A stretch of 64,000 nucleotides of DNA. Source: Salarchaeum japonicum_A. GTDB taxonomy: Archaea; Halobacteriota; Halobacteria; Halobacteriales; Halobacteriaceae. The stretch's first letter is position 1. Each line of letters begins with the position of its first letter. Location of the stretch: contig NZ_JBNAMV010000004.1 of assembly GCF_049705945.1 (NCBI RefSeq), positions 1,798,001-1,862,000 of the forward strand. Reading direction: 5' to 3'. The notes under the pieces were generated by a model. The model searched no databases, was not told the origin of the DNA, and saw only the letters and a program-made list of their open reading frames with translations. Of this stretch, positions 16,667 to 25,159 are shown one piece after another. The translations under genes and the position numbers were made by a program.

Positions 16667-17752
16667 ATGGCTGAAGAAGCACCCGAGTCAGGTGATGCTG
16701 ACGTCTCTGATTCGATGGTGCGCGAGATGGTCGCGGAACTCAAGCCCGATTGGCAGGTCACCTCGATCGAACGGAGTCCCTACGGGACTGACCTCGTTGC
16801 TATCCTCGAGGTTCGAACGCCGGAGCCGCAGTCTGTCGTGCTGAAGGCGACGACCGCTGACTTTGTCGACCCGATTATTGCGCGCTCCGAGCCACGGCTA
16901 CTCGAACTCGTCCACCGCGAAACAACCATTCCCGTCCCGGCGGTGTTCGGGTACTGTGACGACCACAGGCACTATCCCGCTCCGTTCTACGTGATGGACT
17001 ACGTCGAGGGAGCGAACTACGAGAACCGCTTGGAGGAGCTCCCACGTACCGCCCGTGAGACGCTGCTTCGAGAAGCTGGCGAGAATCTCGCGGAACTCCA
17101 CGAACTCGGACCGCTGCCCGCGCCTGGCAAAATCGGCGTGCAAGACGGCGAGTTGTGTGTCCTCGACACGGACGACTACCCTCGCCACGACGATTTCCAC
17201 GACGCAGTTTTGGCTGACTGCATGGAGACACTCGACACTCTCACTGCCGGGGGCTTCTACCCGGACCTCGCAGACGACCCGGAACGCTTCGCCGATCTCG
17301 TGCCGGAGTTACGGGAGCACGTCCGGGAGCGTGTTCCGGACTTATCAGAACCCGAGGAGCCGACGTATTGCCACTGGGATTACCGGACCGGAAATCTGCT
17401 GATCGATCCGGACACGGGCGAAACACGTGCCGTTCTTGACTGGGCGAACCTCTCCTCGGCCGAGCCAGCGTACAATCTCGGACAGACGGAGTTCTACCTC
17501 CTAAACCCGGTCGCAGACGGTCCCCGGCGTACCAGTCGGCTCCGCGAGACGTTCCGTACTGCCTACGCGGACGCGAGAACCGATTGGGAGTTTACCGAGT
17601 CGGTACGCGAACGAATCGACGTGTATCGACTCGTCTGTCGGTTGGGCGCGATGGGGTGTCTCCCGCTCTGGTATCAGGATGCGTCTCCGGAGGAACGAAA
17701 CGAACGCGCAGCGGAGCACCGAAGCGTCGTGAACCAACACTTGGCGGAGTAG
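16667..17752 (+). CDS. Aminoglycoside-phosphotransferase (APH)-fold kinase
   Basis: The 361-residue product has the APH kinase core: YCHWDYRTGNLLI (catalytic loop H-x-D-x4-N, about residue 235) and TRAVLDWANLS (metal-binding Asp). The family phosphorylates small molecules such as aminoglycosides, choline, homoserine or macrolides; the substrate here is not evident. The start at 16667 (MAEEAPESG) is chosen because the upstream in-frame stretch is non-coding in character and an AT-rich box sits in front. The gene uses more A and T at third positions than its neighbours and is flanked by a hairpin-rich spacer, both consistent with later acquisition. The next gene is convergent. Confidence 0.82.
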   Translation: MAEEAPESGDADVSDSMVREMVAELKPDWQVTSIERSPYGTDLVAILEVRTPEPQSVVLKATTADFVDPIIARSEPRLLELVHRETTIPVPAVFGYCDDHRHYPAPFYVMDYVEGANYENRLEELPRTARETLLREAGENLAELHELGPLPAPGKIGVQDGELCVLDTDDYPRHDDFHDAVLADCMETLDTLTAGGFYPDLADDPERFADLVPELREHVRERVPDLSEPEEPTYCHWDYRTGNLLIDPDTGETRAVLDWANLSSAEPAYNLGQTEFYLLNPVADGPRRTSRLRETFRTAYADARTDWEFTESVRERIDVYRLVCRLGAMGCLPLWYQDASPEERNERAAEHRSVVNQHLAE

Positions 17753-17808
17753 AGACGAGCCTGCTCGGAGTGTTTCGGGGGCATCTCACTCGATAGCGGT
17801 AGTGCTTC

Positions 17809-18996
17809 TCAGTCGTCCGTGGCGTTCTCGATGCCCGCCACCAGTCGATAGGTGACGTTCCGTTCCGTCCCGGAAACGCCGGCGAACCCGAACGTGTAGT
17901 CGCCGCGCGCGGGTTCGTCGTGGAGCGCGAAGGTCGACCCGTTCTGGTTCGCGGTCACGTAGACGGTGTCGCCGGGTTCGAGGCGCGCGTTCGTGGTGAC
18001 GGTGCCCGCTACGTCCCCGGCGCGCGCGGGGGGATTGGGTCCCCAGACGGGTTCGGTCGACGCGCTGACGTGGAGCGTCGTGTTCGCCGGGAGCGCCGTG
18101 CCGCCGGTATTCCGGAGTGCGACCGCGTTGCCGTCCTCGACTATCGACAGCGAGAGGTGCGGAACCTCCGCGACCCACGACGGCGGTCCGGTCCACTCCG
18201 CGTCGGCGTCGAGCGTTATCGAGTTCTCGGTACGTATCTCCGTGCCGTCGGAGTCCGCGGTCGTCACGGCGTCGATGTCGTGGACGACGCCGTCGGGCGT
18301 GACGAGCGCCGTTCCCTCGTAGGAGTCGTACAGATGACGCTGAGCGAGTGAAACGTCGTCGGCGCTGAGCCGGACGAACGTCCGACTGTCGCGCTCGACG
18401 GTGCCGTTCACGCTGTAGTTCCCCGCGGCAAGCGCCTGATAGAGCGCGAACCGCGGGCCGAATATATCGTCGTTCGTCCACGCACGAGTATTGGTGATGG
18501 AGTTCTGCACGACGCCGTAGTACGTCTCGCCGTTCGCGGTGACTCGGGAGTACTCCCGCGCGTCCGTCCCGTAGAACGCCTCGGTGACGCGCTGGCCGTC
18601 AGCGGTGCGCTCGAACGTACTGTAGTACGGCGTCCGGTCCGCGCCGTGCGCGTAGCTTCGGACGACGGTCTCGTTCGGGTTCGTCCACCGCTGCGTGAGC
18701 ACCATCGACTCGTTCGCCGTCGCGGCGACGTATGCGTCGAGGAGGCTGGAGACGTTCACGAGCGTGCCGTTCGCCGCGACCCCCGGCGGGTACTGTTCCG
18801 CGCTGACGTTCGGCGACCACGTCCCGGCCGTCGTCGTGGGCGTGCCAGTCGTGCTGGTCGTTGCCCCCGTGGCGGCGCTGGTCGTCGGTGTGGTCGTCTC
18901 GGTGACGGTGGTGGGCGTCCCGCTGCTACAGCCGGCGGTGACGAGCAGGAGGGCGACGCAGCCGACGAGGACTGCGCGTCGTGTCGGAGACCTCAT
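17809..18996 (-). CDS. Haloarchaeal lipoprotein (DUF7537-like)
   Basis: The start chosen is ATG 18996, giving a basic N-terminus, a hydrophobic signal and the lipobox LLLVTAGCSS, so the mature protein is probably lipid-anchored at Cys on the outer face. A Thr-rich linker follows (TTTPTTSAATGATTS), typical of O-glycosylated haloarchaeal surface proteins. The remaining 340 residues are beta-rich with a C-terminal beta-sandwich-like part (EPGDTVYVTAN). The architecture resembles a large haloarchaeal lipoprotein family without known function. It is divergent from a methyltransferase gene. Confidence 0.8.
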   Translation of the reverse strand: MRSPTRRAVLVGCVALLLVTAGCSSGTPTTVTETTTPTTSAATGATTSTTGTPTTTAGTWSPNVSAEQYPPGVAANGTLVNVSSLLDAYVAATANESMVLTQRWTNPNETVVRSYAHGADRTPYYSTFERTADGQRVTEAFYGTDAREYSRVTANGETYYGVVQNSITNTRAWTNDDIFGPRFALYQALAAGNYSVNGTVERDSRTFVRLSADDVSLAQRHLYDSYEGTALVTPDGVVHDIDAVTTADSDGTEIRTENSITLDADAEWTGPPSWVAEVPHLSLSIVEDGNAVALRNTGGTALPANTTLHVSASTEPVWGPNPPARAGDVAGTVTTNARLEPGDTVYVTANQNGSTFALHDEPARGDYTFGFAGVSGTERNVTYRLVAGIENATDD

Positions 18997-19102
18997 ACTA
19001 TGCACGTGGGGAGTGCCGATAAAAAAGTCCAGTGGGTAGCGGCCGTCGGAACGGCTACGGTGCCGTCCGTCGAACGGCCTGTATGAACGGTTGGTGGTCG
19101 CG

Positions 19103-19708
19103 GTGAGCGCGGGGAGTGAGCGGCCGCTGGGCCGGGTGTACGACGCGGCGTACGCGGGCGTGCCGAACTGGGACATCGGGCGGCCGCAGCGGCCGTTCGT
19201 TCGGCTGGTGGAGGCGGGCGTGCTCGACGGGCCGATTCTCGATGTAGGGTGTGGGACGGGCGAGCTCGCGCTGTTCGCGGCGCGCCACGGCTACGACGTG
19301 CTCGGCGTCGACCTCTCCGAACTGGCGGTGACGCAGGCGCGCGAGAAAGCGCGGTGGCGGCGCGTCCCGGCGCACTTCCTCGTGTGGGACGCGCTCCGAC
19401 TGTCGGCGTTCGCGGACGCCGGCCTCCGGTTCGGGAGCGTGCTCGACTCCGCGATGTTCCACGTGCTCGGTGACGCCGAGCGCGACGCGTTCGTCCGCGA
19501 ACTCACCGCCATCCTCGAATCCGGCGGCCTCTACTGCGTGCTCGGCGACCGACGGGAGAACGACCGAGACGTGTACGGCGTGAGCGTCCCCGAGTTACGC
19601 GAGCGCTTCCCGAGCGACCGCTGGGAACTCGCCTACAGCGAGGAAACGGCGTTCGAGCGCCGGTGGGGCGCGACGCCCGCGGTGTTCGCGGTGCTGCGCC
19701 GGCGGTGA
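19103..19708 (+). CDS. Class I SAM-dependent methyltransferase
   Basis: PILDVGCGTGELALFAARHG is motif I of class I methyltransferases, followed by VLGVDLSELAVTQAREKA (acidic residue that binds the ribose of SAM) and GGLYCVLGDRRE (motif post-III). The rest is typical of thiopurine-methyltransferase-like or small-molecule enzymes. The start is uncertain: GTG 19103 (MSAGSERPLG after conversion) is preferred, and GTG 19094 or TTG 19091 would add 3-4 residues; there is no in-frame ATG nearby. It is divergent from the lipoprotein gene and 40 bp ahead of hisD. Confidence 0.85.
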   Translation: MSAGSERPLGRVYDAAYAGVPNWDIGRPQRPFVRLVEAGVLDGPILDVGCGTGELALFAARHGYDVLGVDLSELAVTQAREKARWRRVPAHFLVWDALRLSAFADAGLRFGSVLDSAMFHVLGDAERDAFVRELTAILESGGLYCVLGDRRENDRDVYGVSVPELRERFPSDRWELAYSEETAFERRWGATPAVFAVLRRR

Positions 19709-19747
19709 GGCGAACGGTTTTCACGTCTCGCGGCCCTCGATTCGGGT

Positions 19748-21028
19748 ATGACTCTCGACCCTGAGCGCGTCGCGGACCTCGGTCCCGAGCGACGCCGCGC
19801 GCTCTTCGAACGCGACGCGGGCGTGGAGGCGGTTCGCGGGGACGTTCGCGACATCCTCTCGCGGGTTCGCGCGGAGGGCGACGCGGCGCTCCGCGAGTTC
19901 GCGCGCGAGTTCGACGACACCGACGTGGGGAATCTGGACGTGACCGACGAGGCCGAACGCGCGTACGACAACCTCGACGAGGACACCCGGCGCGCCATCG
20001 ACGACGCCGTGGCGAACGTCCGCGAGTTCCACGAGGCCCAACTCCCCGAGGACTGGCGCGAGGAGTTCGACGGCCGCGAACTCGGCCGGCGGTTCCGCCC
20101 CATCGAACGCGCCGGCGTCTACGTCCCCGGCGGCGCGGCCGCCTACCCGTCCTCGGCCATCATGGGCGTCGTCCCGGCGAAGGTCGCGGGCGTGTCGCAG
20201 GTCGCGGTTGCGACGCCGCCCGCGGACGAGATGAACCCGGTGACGCTCGCGGCGATTCACGCGGCGGGCGCGGACACCGTGTACGCCGTCGGCGGCGCGC
20301 AGGCCGTCGGCGCGCTCGCGTACGGCACCGAGACCGTCAACTCCGTCCAGCTGGTGGTCGGCCCCGGAAACAAGTGGGTGACCGCGGCGAAGGCCGAAGT
20401 CCGCGGCGAGGTCGAAATCGACTTCCTCGCGGGGCCGAGCGAGGTCCTGGTATTGGCGGACGACACCGCCGACCCCGCGTTCGTCGCGGCAGACGCGCTC
20501 GCGCAGGCCGAACACGACCCGAACGCGTCCGTCGTGGTCGTGACCGACGACGAGGACACCGCGGACGCCGTCTGCGAGGAGATAGACGCGCGTCTCGCGG
20601 AGCGCGAACGCGCGGACATCATCGAGGACTGCCTCTCAAGTGACGCGAGTGGCGTATTCGTCGCGCGCTCGCAGAGCGAGGCCGTGCTGTTCGCGGAGGA
20701 GTACGCCGCCGAACACCTCTCAATTCAGGCCGCCGACGACGAGGGCATCCTCGACCGCATCTCGAACGCGGGCAGTGTCTTCCTCGGACCGTACACGCCC
20801 GTCGCGGCCGGCGACTACGCCACCGGCACGAACCACGTCCTCCCGACGAACGGCCGGGCGAAGGTCACCGGCGGCCTGAGCGTGGACACGTTCCTCCGCG
20901 CGACCACCGTCCAGCGACTCGACCGCGACTCCCTCGGCGACATCCGGGACACCGTGACGACGCTCGCGAACGCCGAGGGACTGGAGGGCCACGCCGCCAG
21001 CGTCGACGCCCGCTTCCGCGACGAGTAG
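19748..21028 (+). CDS. hisD: Histidinol dehydrogenase
   Basis: HisD oxidises L-histidinol to L-histidine in two NAD-dependent steps, the end of histidine synthesis. Family stretches are all present: RAGVYVPGGAAAYPSS, VVGPGNKWVTAAKAEV, DFLAGPSEVLVLADD, and ALAQAEHDPNA with the catalytic His region, then PLGPYTPVAAGDYATGTNHVLPT-type C-terminal half. The length of 426 aa is normal. No other his genes are nearby, so the pathway is scattered, as is common in haloarchaea. A GGTTTTCAC box lies about 25-30 bp before the ATG. Confidence 0.95.
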   Translation: MTLDPERVADLGPERRRALFERDAGVEAVRGDVRDILSRVRAEGDAALREFAREFDDTDVGNLDVTDEAERAYDNLDEDTRRAIDDAVANVREFHEAQLPEDWREEFDGRELGRRFRPIERAGVYVPGGAAAYPSSAIMGVVPAKVAGVSQVAVATPPADEMNPVTLAAIHAAGADTVYAVGGAQAVGALAYGTETVNSVQLVVGPGNKWVTAAKAEVRGEVEIDFLAGPSEVLVLADDTADPAFVAADALAQAEHDPNASVVVVTDDEDTADAVCEEIDARLAERERADIIEDCLSSDASGVFVARSQSEAVLFAEEYAAEHLSIQAADDEGILDRISNAGSVFLGPYTPVAAGDYATGTNHVLPTNGRAKVTGGLSVDTFLRATTVQRLDRDSLGDIRDTVTTLANAEGLEGHAASVDARFRDE

Positions 21029-21083
21029 TCCGACGACCAGTACGGACGGCGAACTTATATTCTCGAACCTGCTTTCCCTAGTC

Positions 21084-22004
21084 ATGTTCGCCGGCCACGA
21101 GACGCTCGCGTTCGCGCTGGTCGCCCTCGCGGCCCTCCGACTCGGCCGCTCGCGACCGGAGGCGCTCGCGCTCGGCATCGCCGCGGCCGCGTTCGCCGCC
21201 GTCCCCGACGTGGACATGGTGTACGCGCCCGCCGGCCTCATGGGACTCGACTCCGCGGGCGCGTTCGCCGCCGCGAACGCGTTCTGGGGCGCGTCCACCG
21301 TGGTTCACCGCGCGATGACGCACTCGCTCGTCGTCGCCGTCCCCGCCGCGCTCGGGTTCGCGCTCGCCGCGCACGACTCCCGGAACCGGTGGCTCGCCGT
21401 TCCAGTCCTGCTCGCGCTGGTCGGCGTCGCCGCGGTCTCCAGCGGCGCGCTCGGCGCGTTCGTCATGAGCGTGTACGTCGTCGCAGGTGCGGCCGTCGCC
21501 GTGCTCGCCACCCGTCGGCTCAATCTTCGCTCTCGGGAGGTCGCGGCGGTCGCCCTCGCCGGCCTCGTCACGCACCCGTTCGGCGACCTGTTCACGGGCG
21601 AGGCCCCGCAGTTCCTCTACCCGCTCTCCGGCGTCGTATTCGACGGCCGGGTCGCGCTCGCGAGCGACCCGACGCTCCACCTGCTCGGCGCGTTCGGCGT
21701 CGAACTCGCCGCCATCTGGCTCGGCGTCCTCACCTACCTCCACCTCACCGAGCGCTCGCCGTGGCGACACCTGAACGTCCGCGCCGCGGGAGGTGCGGCG
21801 TACGCGCTCGCCGCGTTCGTCATCGCGCCGCCGACCCTCGACACGTCCTACCAGTTCGTGTTCAGCGTGCTCGCGGTCGGGTTCGTCGGCGTCGTCCCGG
21901 ACTGGAAACGCCGCCTCCCACCGCTCCCGACTGCGGCCGTCACCGGTCTCGCCGCCGTCACCGTCGCCGGACTCGCGTACGCGATCGCGTACGTCGCGGC
22001 GTAG
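21084..22004 (+). CDS. Membrane-bound metal-dependent hydrolase (YdjM/DUF457 type)
   Basis: The 306-residue protein has about eight hydrophobic segments. The conserved polar residues of the YdjM/LexA-binding-type membrane hydrolases are visible: GHE near the start, VPDVDMVY, VVHRAMTHSLV and THPFGDLFTGEAPQFLYP. These His and Asp residues are thought to bind a metal at the membrane surface. The substrate is unknown; phospholipid-phosphatase-like roles have been suggested for the wider group. It is followed after 40 bp by two more membrane-protein genes on the same strand. Confidence 0.85.
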   Translation: MFAGHETLAFALVALAALRLGRSRPEALALGIAAAAFAAVPDVDMVYAPAGLMGLDSAGAFAAANAFWGASTVVHRAMTHSLVVAVPAALGFALAAHDSRNRWLAVPVLLALVGVAAVSSGALGAFVMSVYVVAGAAVAVLATRRLNLRSREVAAVALAGLVTHPFGDLFTGEAPQFLYPLSGVVFDGRVALASDPTLHLLGAFGVELAAIWLGVLTYLHLTERSPWRHLNVRAAGGAAYALAAFVIAPPTLDTSYQFVFSVLAVGFVGVVPDWKRRLPPLPTAAVTGLAAVTVAGLAYAIAYVAA

Positions 22005-22045
22005 CCCCCCAAAGTTTCGTAACGGCCGCCCTCCAAGCAGGTGTG

Positions 22046-22810
22046 ATGAGTCAGTCGGAACAACTCGGATCTCTCCTCGAAGACCGGCGTCTGAACGCCG
22101 TACTCGCCTGGATACTGGTCGCGTTCGTCGCGTTGGTCGCCGTGGAGAGCGCGCTCGACGCCGACTGGGTGTGGGTCGGCGTCACGCTCGTCGTCGCCGT
22201 GCTCGCCGTCGTCCCGCCGGTCGCCTACAGCAACCCTCGCGTGATGTTGCCGTGGGAGGTGCTCGCGCTCGCGTTCCTCCCGGAACTCGCCCGCGCACTC
22301 CTCTCCACGCCGTTTATCGTGGACCTCGCGACGTACTTCTCGGTCGCGGCGCTCGCGCTCGTCGTCGCCGTCGAACTCGACGTGTTCACCACCGTCCGCA
22401 TGACGGAGTGGTTCGCCGTGCTGTTCGTCGTTCTCTCCACGCTCGCCACCGCGGGCGTGCTCGCCGTCGGCCAGTGGCTCTCGGACGTGTTCTTCCGCAC
22501 GGACTTCCTCTACCCCGAACCGCCCGAAATACCCGCCGACGTGGCTGACGGCGGCGCGGTCGACACCCTGCTCTGGCTCTCCGACGTGTTCGTCGGCACA
22601 ACGTTCACCGGGCCGACCGCGCTCTACGTCCCGCCGAGCGTCGAGGAAGCCGCGCTCAACACCCTGATGTGGGACTTCGTCGCCGCGACCCTCGTAGGGT
22701 TGCTCGCAGGCGTCGTGTTCGAACGCTACTTCCGCCGGCGCGCCGACGCCCGCCTCCGCCTGCCCGAGGGCGTTGAAGAATCGCTTGATATCGCGGAGGG
22801 AAGCGAATGA
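22046..22810 (+). CDS. Membrane protein of unknown function, 254 aa
   Basis: The start chosen is ATG 22046 (MSQSEQLGSLL); the frame continues upstream only as the shadow of the preceding gene. Six hydrophobic segments are visible: five in the first 150 residues and one near residue 225 (MWDFVAATLVGLLAGVVF). An extracytoplasmic-looking loop rich in Pro and Asp lies between them. The C-terminus is a charged cytoplasmic tail. No family is recognised. It overlaps the next gene by 4 bp (ATGA), so these two membrane proteins are translationally coupled and probably act together. Confidence 0.75.
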   Translation: MSQSEQLGSLLEDRRLNAVLAWILVAFVALVAVESALDADWVWVGVTLVVAVLAVVPPVAYSNPRVMLPWEVLALAFLPELARALLSTPFIVDLATYFSVAALALVVAVELDVFTTVRMTEWFAVLFVVLSTLATAGVLAVGQWLSDVFFRTDFLYPEPPEIPADVADGGAVDTLLWLSDVFVGTTFTGPTALYVPPSVEEAALNTLMWDFVAATLVGLLAGVVFERYFRRRADARLRLPEGVEESLDIAEGSE

Positions 22811-23445
22811 AACTCCGGGACGCCATCGGCGTGAGCGCGACGAACCAGCGCCGCATCACGCGCGCGATGCAGCTCTCGCTCATCGGCATCGTCTTCGTCG
22901 GCCTCGACCGCGGCAACCCCGGTATCGTCGTGAACGGCACAATCGCCTTCGGCGTGACGTACGTCCCCGCGCTTCTGGAGCGCGACTACAACCTCCCGAT
23001 GGATTCGGGGCTCGTCCTCTGGATGACGCTCGCGGCGTTCCTGCACGCGGTCGGCACGCTCGGCCCCTACCAGAACGTCGCGTGGTGGGATCACGTCACG
23101 CACGCGCTCTCCTCGTCGCTCGTCGCCGGCGCCGGCTACGCGTTCACGCGCGCGGTCGACGAACACAGCGACGACATCGCGTTCCCGCCCCGGTTCTCGT
23201 TCGCGCTCATCCTCCTCGTCGTCCTCGCCTTCGGCGTGTTCTGGGAGGTCCTCGAGTTCGCGCTGAGCGAGGCCGGGAACGCACTCGGCCAGGGCGGGTC
23301 CGTCCTCACCCAGTACGGCCTCGAGGACACCATCAAGGACCTCGTGTACAACACGCTCGGCGGCGTCATCGTCGCTATCTGGGGAACGGCGTACCTCGCC
23401 GACGTGGCGTCCGCGGTCCGCGAGCGCTTCGTCAGTGGCGAGTAG
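22807..23445 (+). CDS. Membrane protein, DUF2238/YjdF-like
   Basis: The 212-residue protein has about five membrane segments. WWDHVTHALSSSLVAG and FWEVLEFALSEAGNALG resemble the conserved segments of the DUF2238 (YjdF) membrane family, in which acidic and His residues sit near the membrane face. YGLEDTIKDLVYNTLGG is also family-like. Function is not established. Its start overlaps the stop of the preceding membrane protein gene, and the dodecin promoter lies directly across its stop codon. Confidence 0.75.
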   Translation: MKLRDAIGVSATNQRRITRAMQLSLIGIVFVGLDRGNPGIVVNGTIAFGVTYVPALLERDYNLPMDSGLVLWMTLAAFLHAVGTLGPYQNVAWWDHVTHALSSSLVAGAGYAFTRAVDEHSDDIAFPPRFSFALILLVVLAFGVFWEVLEFALSEAGNALGQGGSVLTQYGLEDTIKDLVYNTLGGVIVAIWGTAYLADVASAVRERFVSGE

Positions 23446-23452
23446 TTTTAAC
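23445..23452 (+). promoter_or_regulatory. Probable TATA box of dodecin gene
   Basis: GTTTTAAC lies 25-32 bp before the dodecin ATG, the normal spacing for a leaderless haloarchaeal gene, and overlaps the stop of the upstream membrane protein gene. Confidence 0.6.
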
Positions 23453-23476
23453 GGTCCCTGTCATCAACACGCACGC

Positions 23477-23674
23477 ATGGTGTACAAGAAAATCACCCTA
23501 ATCGGACGAAGCGAGGAGAACTTCGAGGCCGCAGTGGACGACGCAATCGAGCGCGCGGAAGAAACCCTCGACAACGTCTCCTGGGTCGAGGTCGTCGAAC
23601 AAGGCGTCGAAGTAGCGAGCGTCGAAGACCGCGAGTATCAGGCGGAAGTAGAGGTCGCGTTCGCGCTCGACTAA
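23477..23674 (+). CDS. Dodecin (riboflavin/flavin-storage protein)
   Basis: This 65-residue protein starts MVYKKITLIGRSEENFEAA and continues NVSWVEVVEQGVEV, the dodecin fold of one helix packed on three strands. The Trp in SWVEV stacks on flavins, and Halobacterium dodecin binds riboflavin and lumichrome as a hollow dodecamer. Role: flavin storage and protection from light. The in-frame residues upstream of ATG 23477 lie within the promoter and are not part of the protein. It is convergent with the Fe-S assembly gene with 7 bp between the stops. Confidence 0.95.
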   Translation: MVYKKITLIGRSEENFEAAVDDAIERAEETLDNVSWVEVVEQGVEVASVEDREYQAEVEVAFALD

Positions 23675-23681
23675 CTACGCG

Positions 23682-24047
23682 TTACGTGCGGAAGGACTCG
23701 CCGCAGCCGCATTCGGCTTCGACGTTGGGGTTCTCGACGTGGAAGCCCGCGGCCTGCAGGCCGTTCTCGTAGTCGAGTACGCTTCCCTCGATGTACTTCA
23801 TGCTGCTCGGGTCGACGAACACACGGAGCCCGTGGTGTTCGGTGATGGTGTCGTCGCCCTCGGGTTCGTCGTCGAACCGCATCCCGTAGGAGAGACCCGC
23901 GCAGCCGCCCTGCTGGACGAACAGGCGGAGTCCCGCGATGTCCGTGTCGAGGCCTTCGCTCTCCAGGAGGTCGATGGCCTGAGAGGCCGCGTCCTCGGTG
24001 ACCGTGACCGGCGTGCCGTCGCCGCCGGACTCGGCAGTCGTGCTCAT
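23682..24047 (-). CDS. A-type iron-sulfur cluster carrier (HesB/IscA/ErpA family)
   Basis: The 121-residue protein has LFVQQGGCAGLSYGMRFDD and the C-terminal ECGCGESF, giving the three conserved cysteines (C-x~65-C-x-C) that hold an Fe-S cluster or iron before transfer to apo-proteins. The 12 extra N-terminal residues are acidic and typical of haloarchaea. It acts in the cytoplasm in Fe-S protein maturation. It stands alone here without sufBCD or isc genes. Confidence 0.93.
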   Translation of the reverse strand: MSTTAESGGDGTPVTVTEDAASQAIDLLESEGLDTDIAGLRLFVQQGGCAGLSYGMRFDDEPEGDDTITEHHGLRVFVDPSSMKYIEGSVLDYENGLQAAGFHVENPNVEAECGCGESFRT

Positions 24048-24097
24048 ACTCGTCTATTCCTCGCCCAGCGGAATAAGGATGCCGCCCCCAGCAGTCC

Positions 24098-24631
24098 TCA
24101 CTCCTCCGCCGACTCGCCCGCGCGCTTCGTCCACTTCTTCTCGATTTCGGCGTTCGCGCGCACGACGGTGTCGTCGTCGACGCTGATGCGGGTCTTCCGG
24201 AGTTCGATCTGTTCCACGGTACCGGTGGTGTCGCCGGCGGTGACGGTGTCGCCGGGGTTGAAGTCGGGGTCGCGCAGGAGGTAGATGCCCGCGACCGCGT
24301 CCGCGATCATCCCGGAGAGCGCGTACGACACGCCGAGCGCGAGGAAGCCCGACGCGGTGCCGAGCGCGGCCGCGATGTCGTTCAGGCCGACGATGGCGAG
24401 GAATCCGAGTATCACGCCGAACCAGAGGAAGACGGCGATGACCGTCCAGCAGAACGTGACGTACAGCGGTTGGTCGTCGAACACACGTCGGAGGAACGCC
24501 TTCACGACGTACCCGACGAGTTTCACGAGAATCGCGGCGAGCACGAGGAAGATGACGCCGGACGCGACTTTCGGGAGTGCGCCGACGACGCCGTCCACGA
24601 ACTCGGAGACAGTCTGGTCGATGATGCCCAT
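24098..24631 (-). CDS. Short MscS-family mechanosensitive channel, 177 aa
   Basis: The start chosen is ATG 24631 (MGIIDQTVSEFVDG). Three hydrophobic helices are followed by GVSYALSGMIADAVAGIYLLRDPDFNPGD, the pore helix TM3 and the start of the beta domain of MscS, and then TVEQIELRKTRI. The protein ends soon after, so the large alpha/beta vestibule domain of ordinary MscS is missing. Such short forms are known in haloarchaea as MscS-like proteins. It would release solutes upon membrane tension. The flanking genes are convergent on one side and divergent on the other. Confidence 0.8.
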   Translation of the reverse strand: MGIIDQTVSEFVDGVVGALPKVASGVIFLVLAAILVKLVGYVVKAFLRRVFDDQPLYVTFCWTVIAVFLWFGVILGFLAIVGLNDIAAALGTASGFLALGVSYALSGMIADAVAGIYLLRDPDFNPGDTVTAGDTTGTVEQIELRKTRISVDDDTVVRANAEIEKKWTKRAGESAEE

Positions 24632-24728
24632 ACGCCGCGTTGGGTAGGCCGGCGAATAAAACACGGCGGCCGCGCGGACCCCGGAGGGTTAAGGAGACGG
24701 GTCGCGGAGCGGTGAACAGTAGACACGC

Positions 24729-25106
24729 ATGAGTGACGCCGATGCAGTCGTCGACCGGTTGCGGCGCGAGTTCGGTGATGCGCTCCGGTCCGTGACGCAC
24801 TACAACGCGGACGGCTACGAGGACCTCTACGTTCGCGACGACGTGGAGTCCGGCTACGCCGACGACCGGATGGAACGCATCGCGGAGGAGACGCGGATGG
24901 AAGCGTTACAGAGCACGTACCTCCGCGACCTCTTCAAGCCCGTGCACGGCGACTTCGAGTGCACGGTTCGGTTCTTCGCGGACGGCGTCGAGATAAACTA
25001 CACCGTCTCCGAGACCCGCGGGTTCGCCGTCGGCCTCGACCGCGACATCGGCGGTACCGACTCGGTCGCCGACCGGGCCGAGCGCGCGCTCGACGACCGC
25101 CGGTAG
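24729..25106 (+). CDS. Haloarchaeal conserved protein, 125 aa
   Basis: A soluble acidic protein with no signal or membrane segment. The central part LYVRDDVESGY followed by STYLRDLFKPVHGDFECTVRFF suggests an alpha/beta sensor-like fold. A second protein in this window (50485-50895) has the same order of features (LLYASDVV ... ELFRDFVP), so the two may belong to one haloarchaeal family (DUF7522-like). The function is unknown. It starts 97 bp from the divergent MscS gene and ends 53 bp before the aminotransferase gene. Confidence 0.7.
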   Translation: MSDADAVVDRLRREFGDALRSVTHYNADGYEDLYVRDDVESGYADDRMERIAEETRMEALQSTYLRDLFKPVHGDFECTVRFFADGVEINYTVSETRGFAVGLDRDIGGTDSVADRAERALDDRR

Positions 25107-25159
25107 TCGCCGTCGCCGGAACGTGAACGCTTTTGCCCGCGGTGTCGGTACGCGGACGT

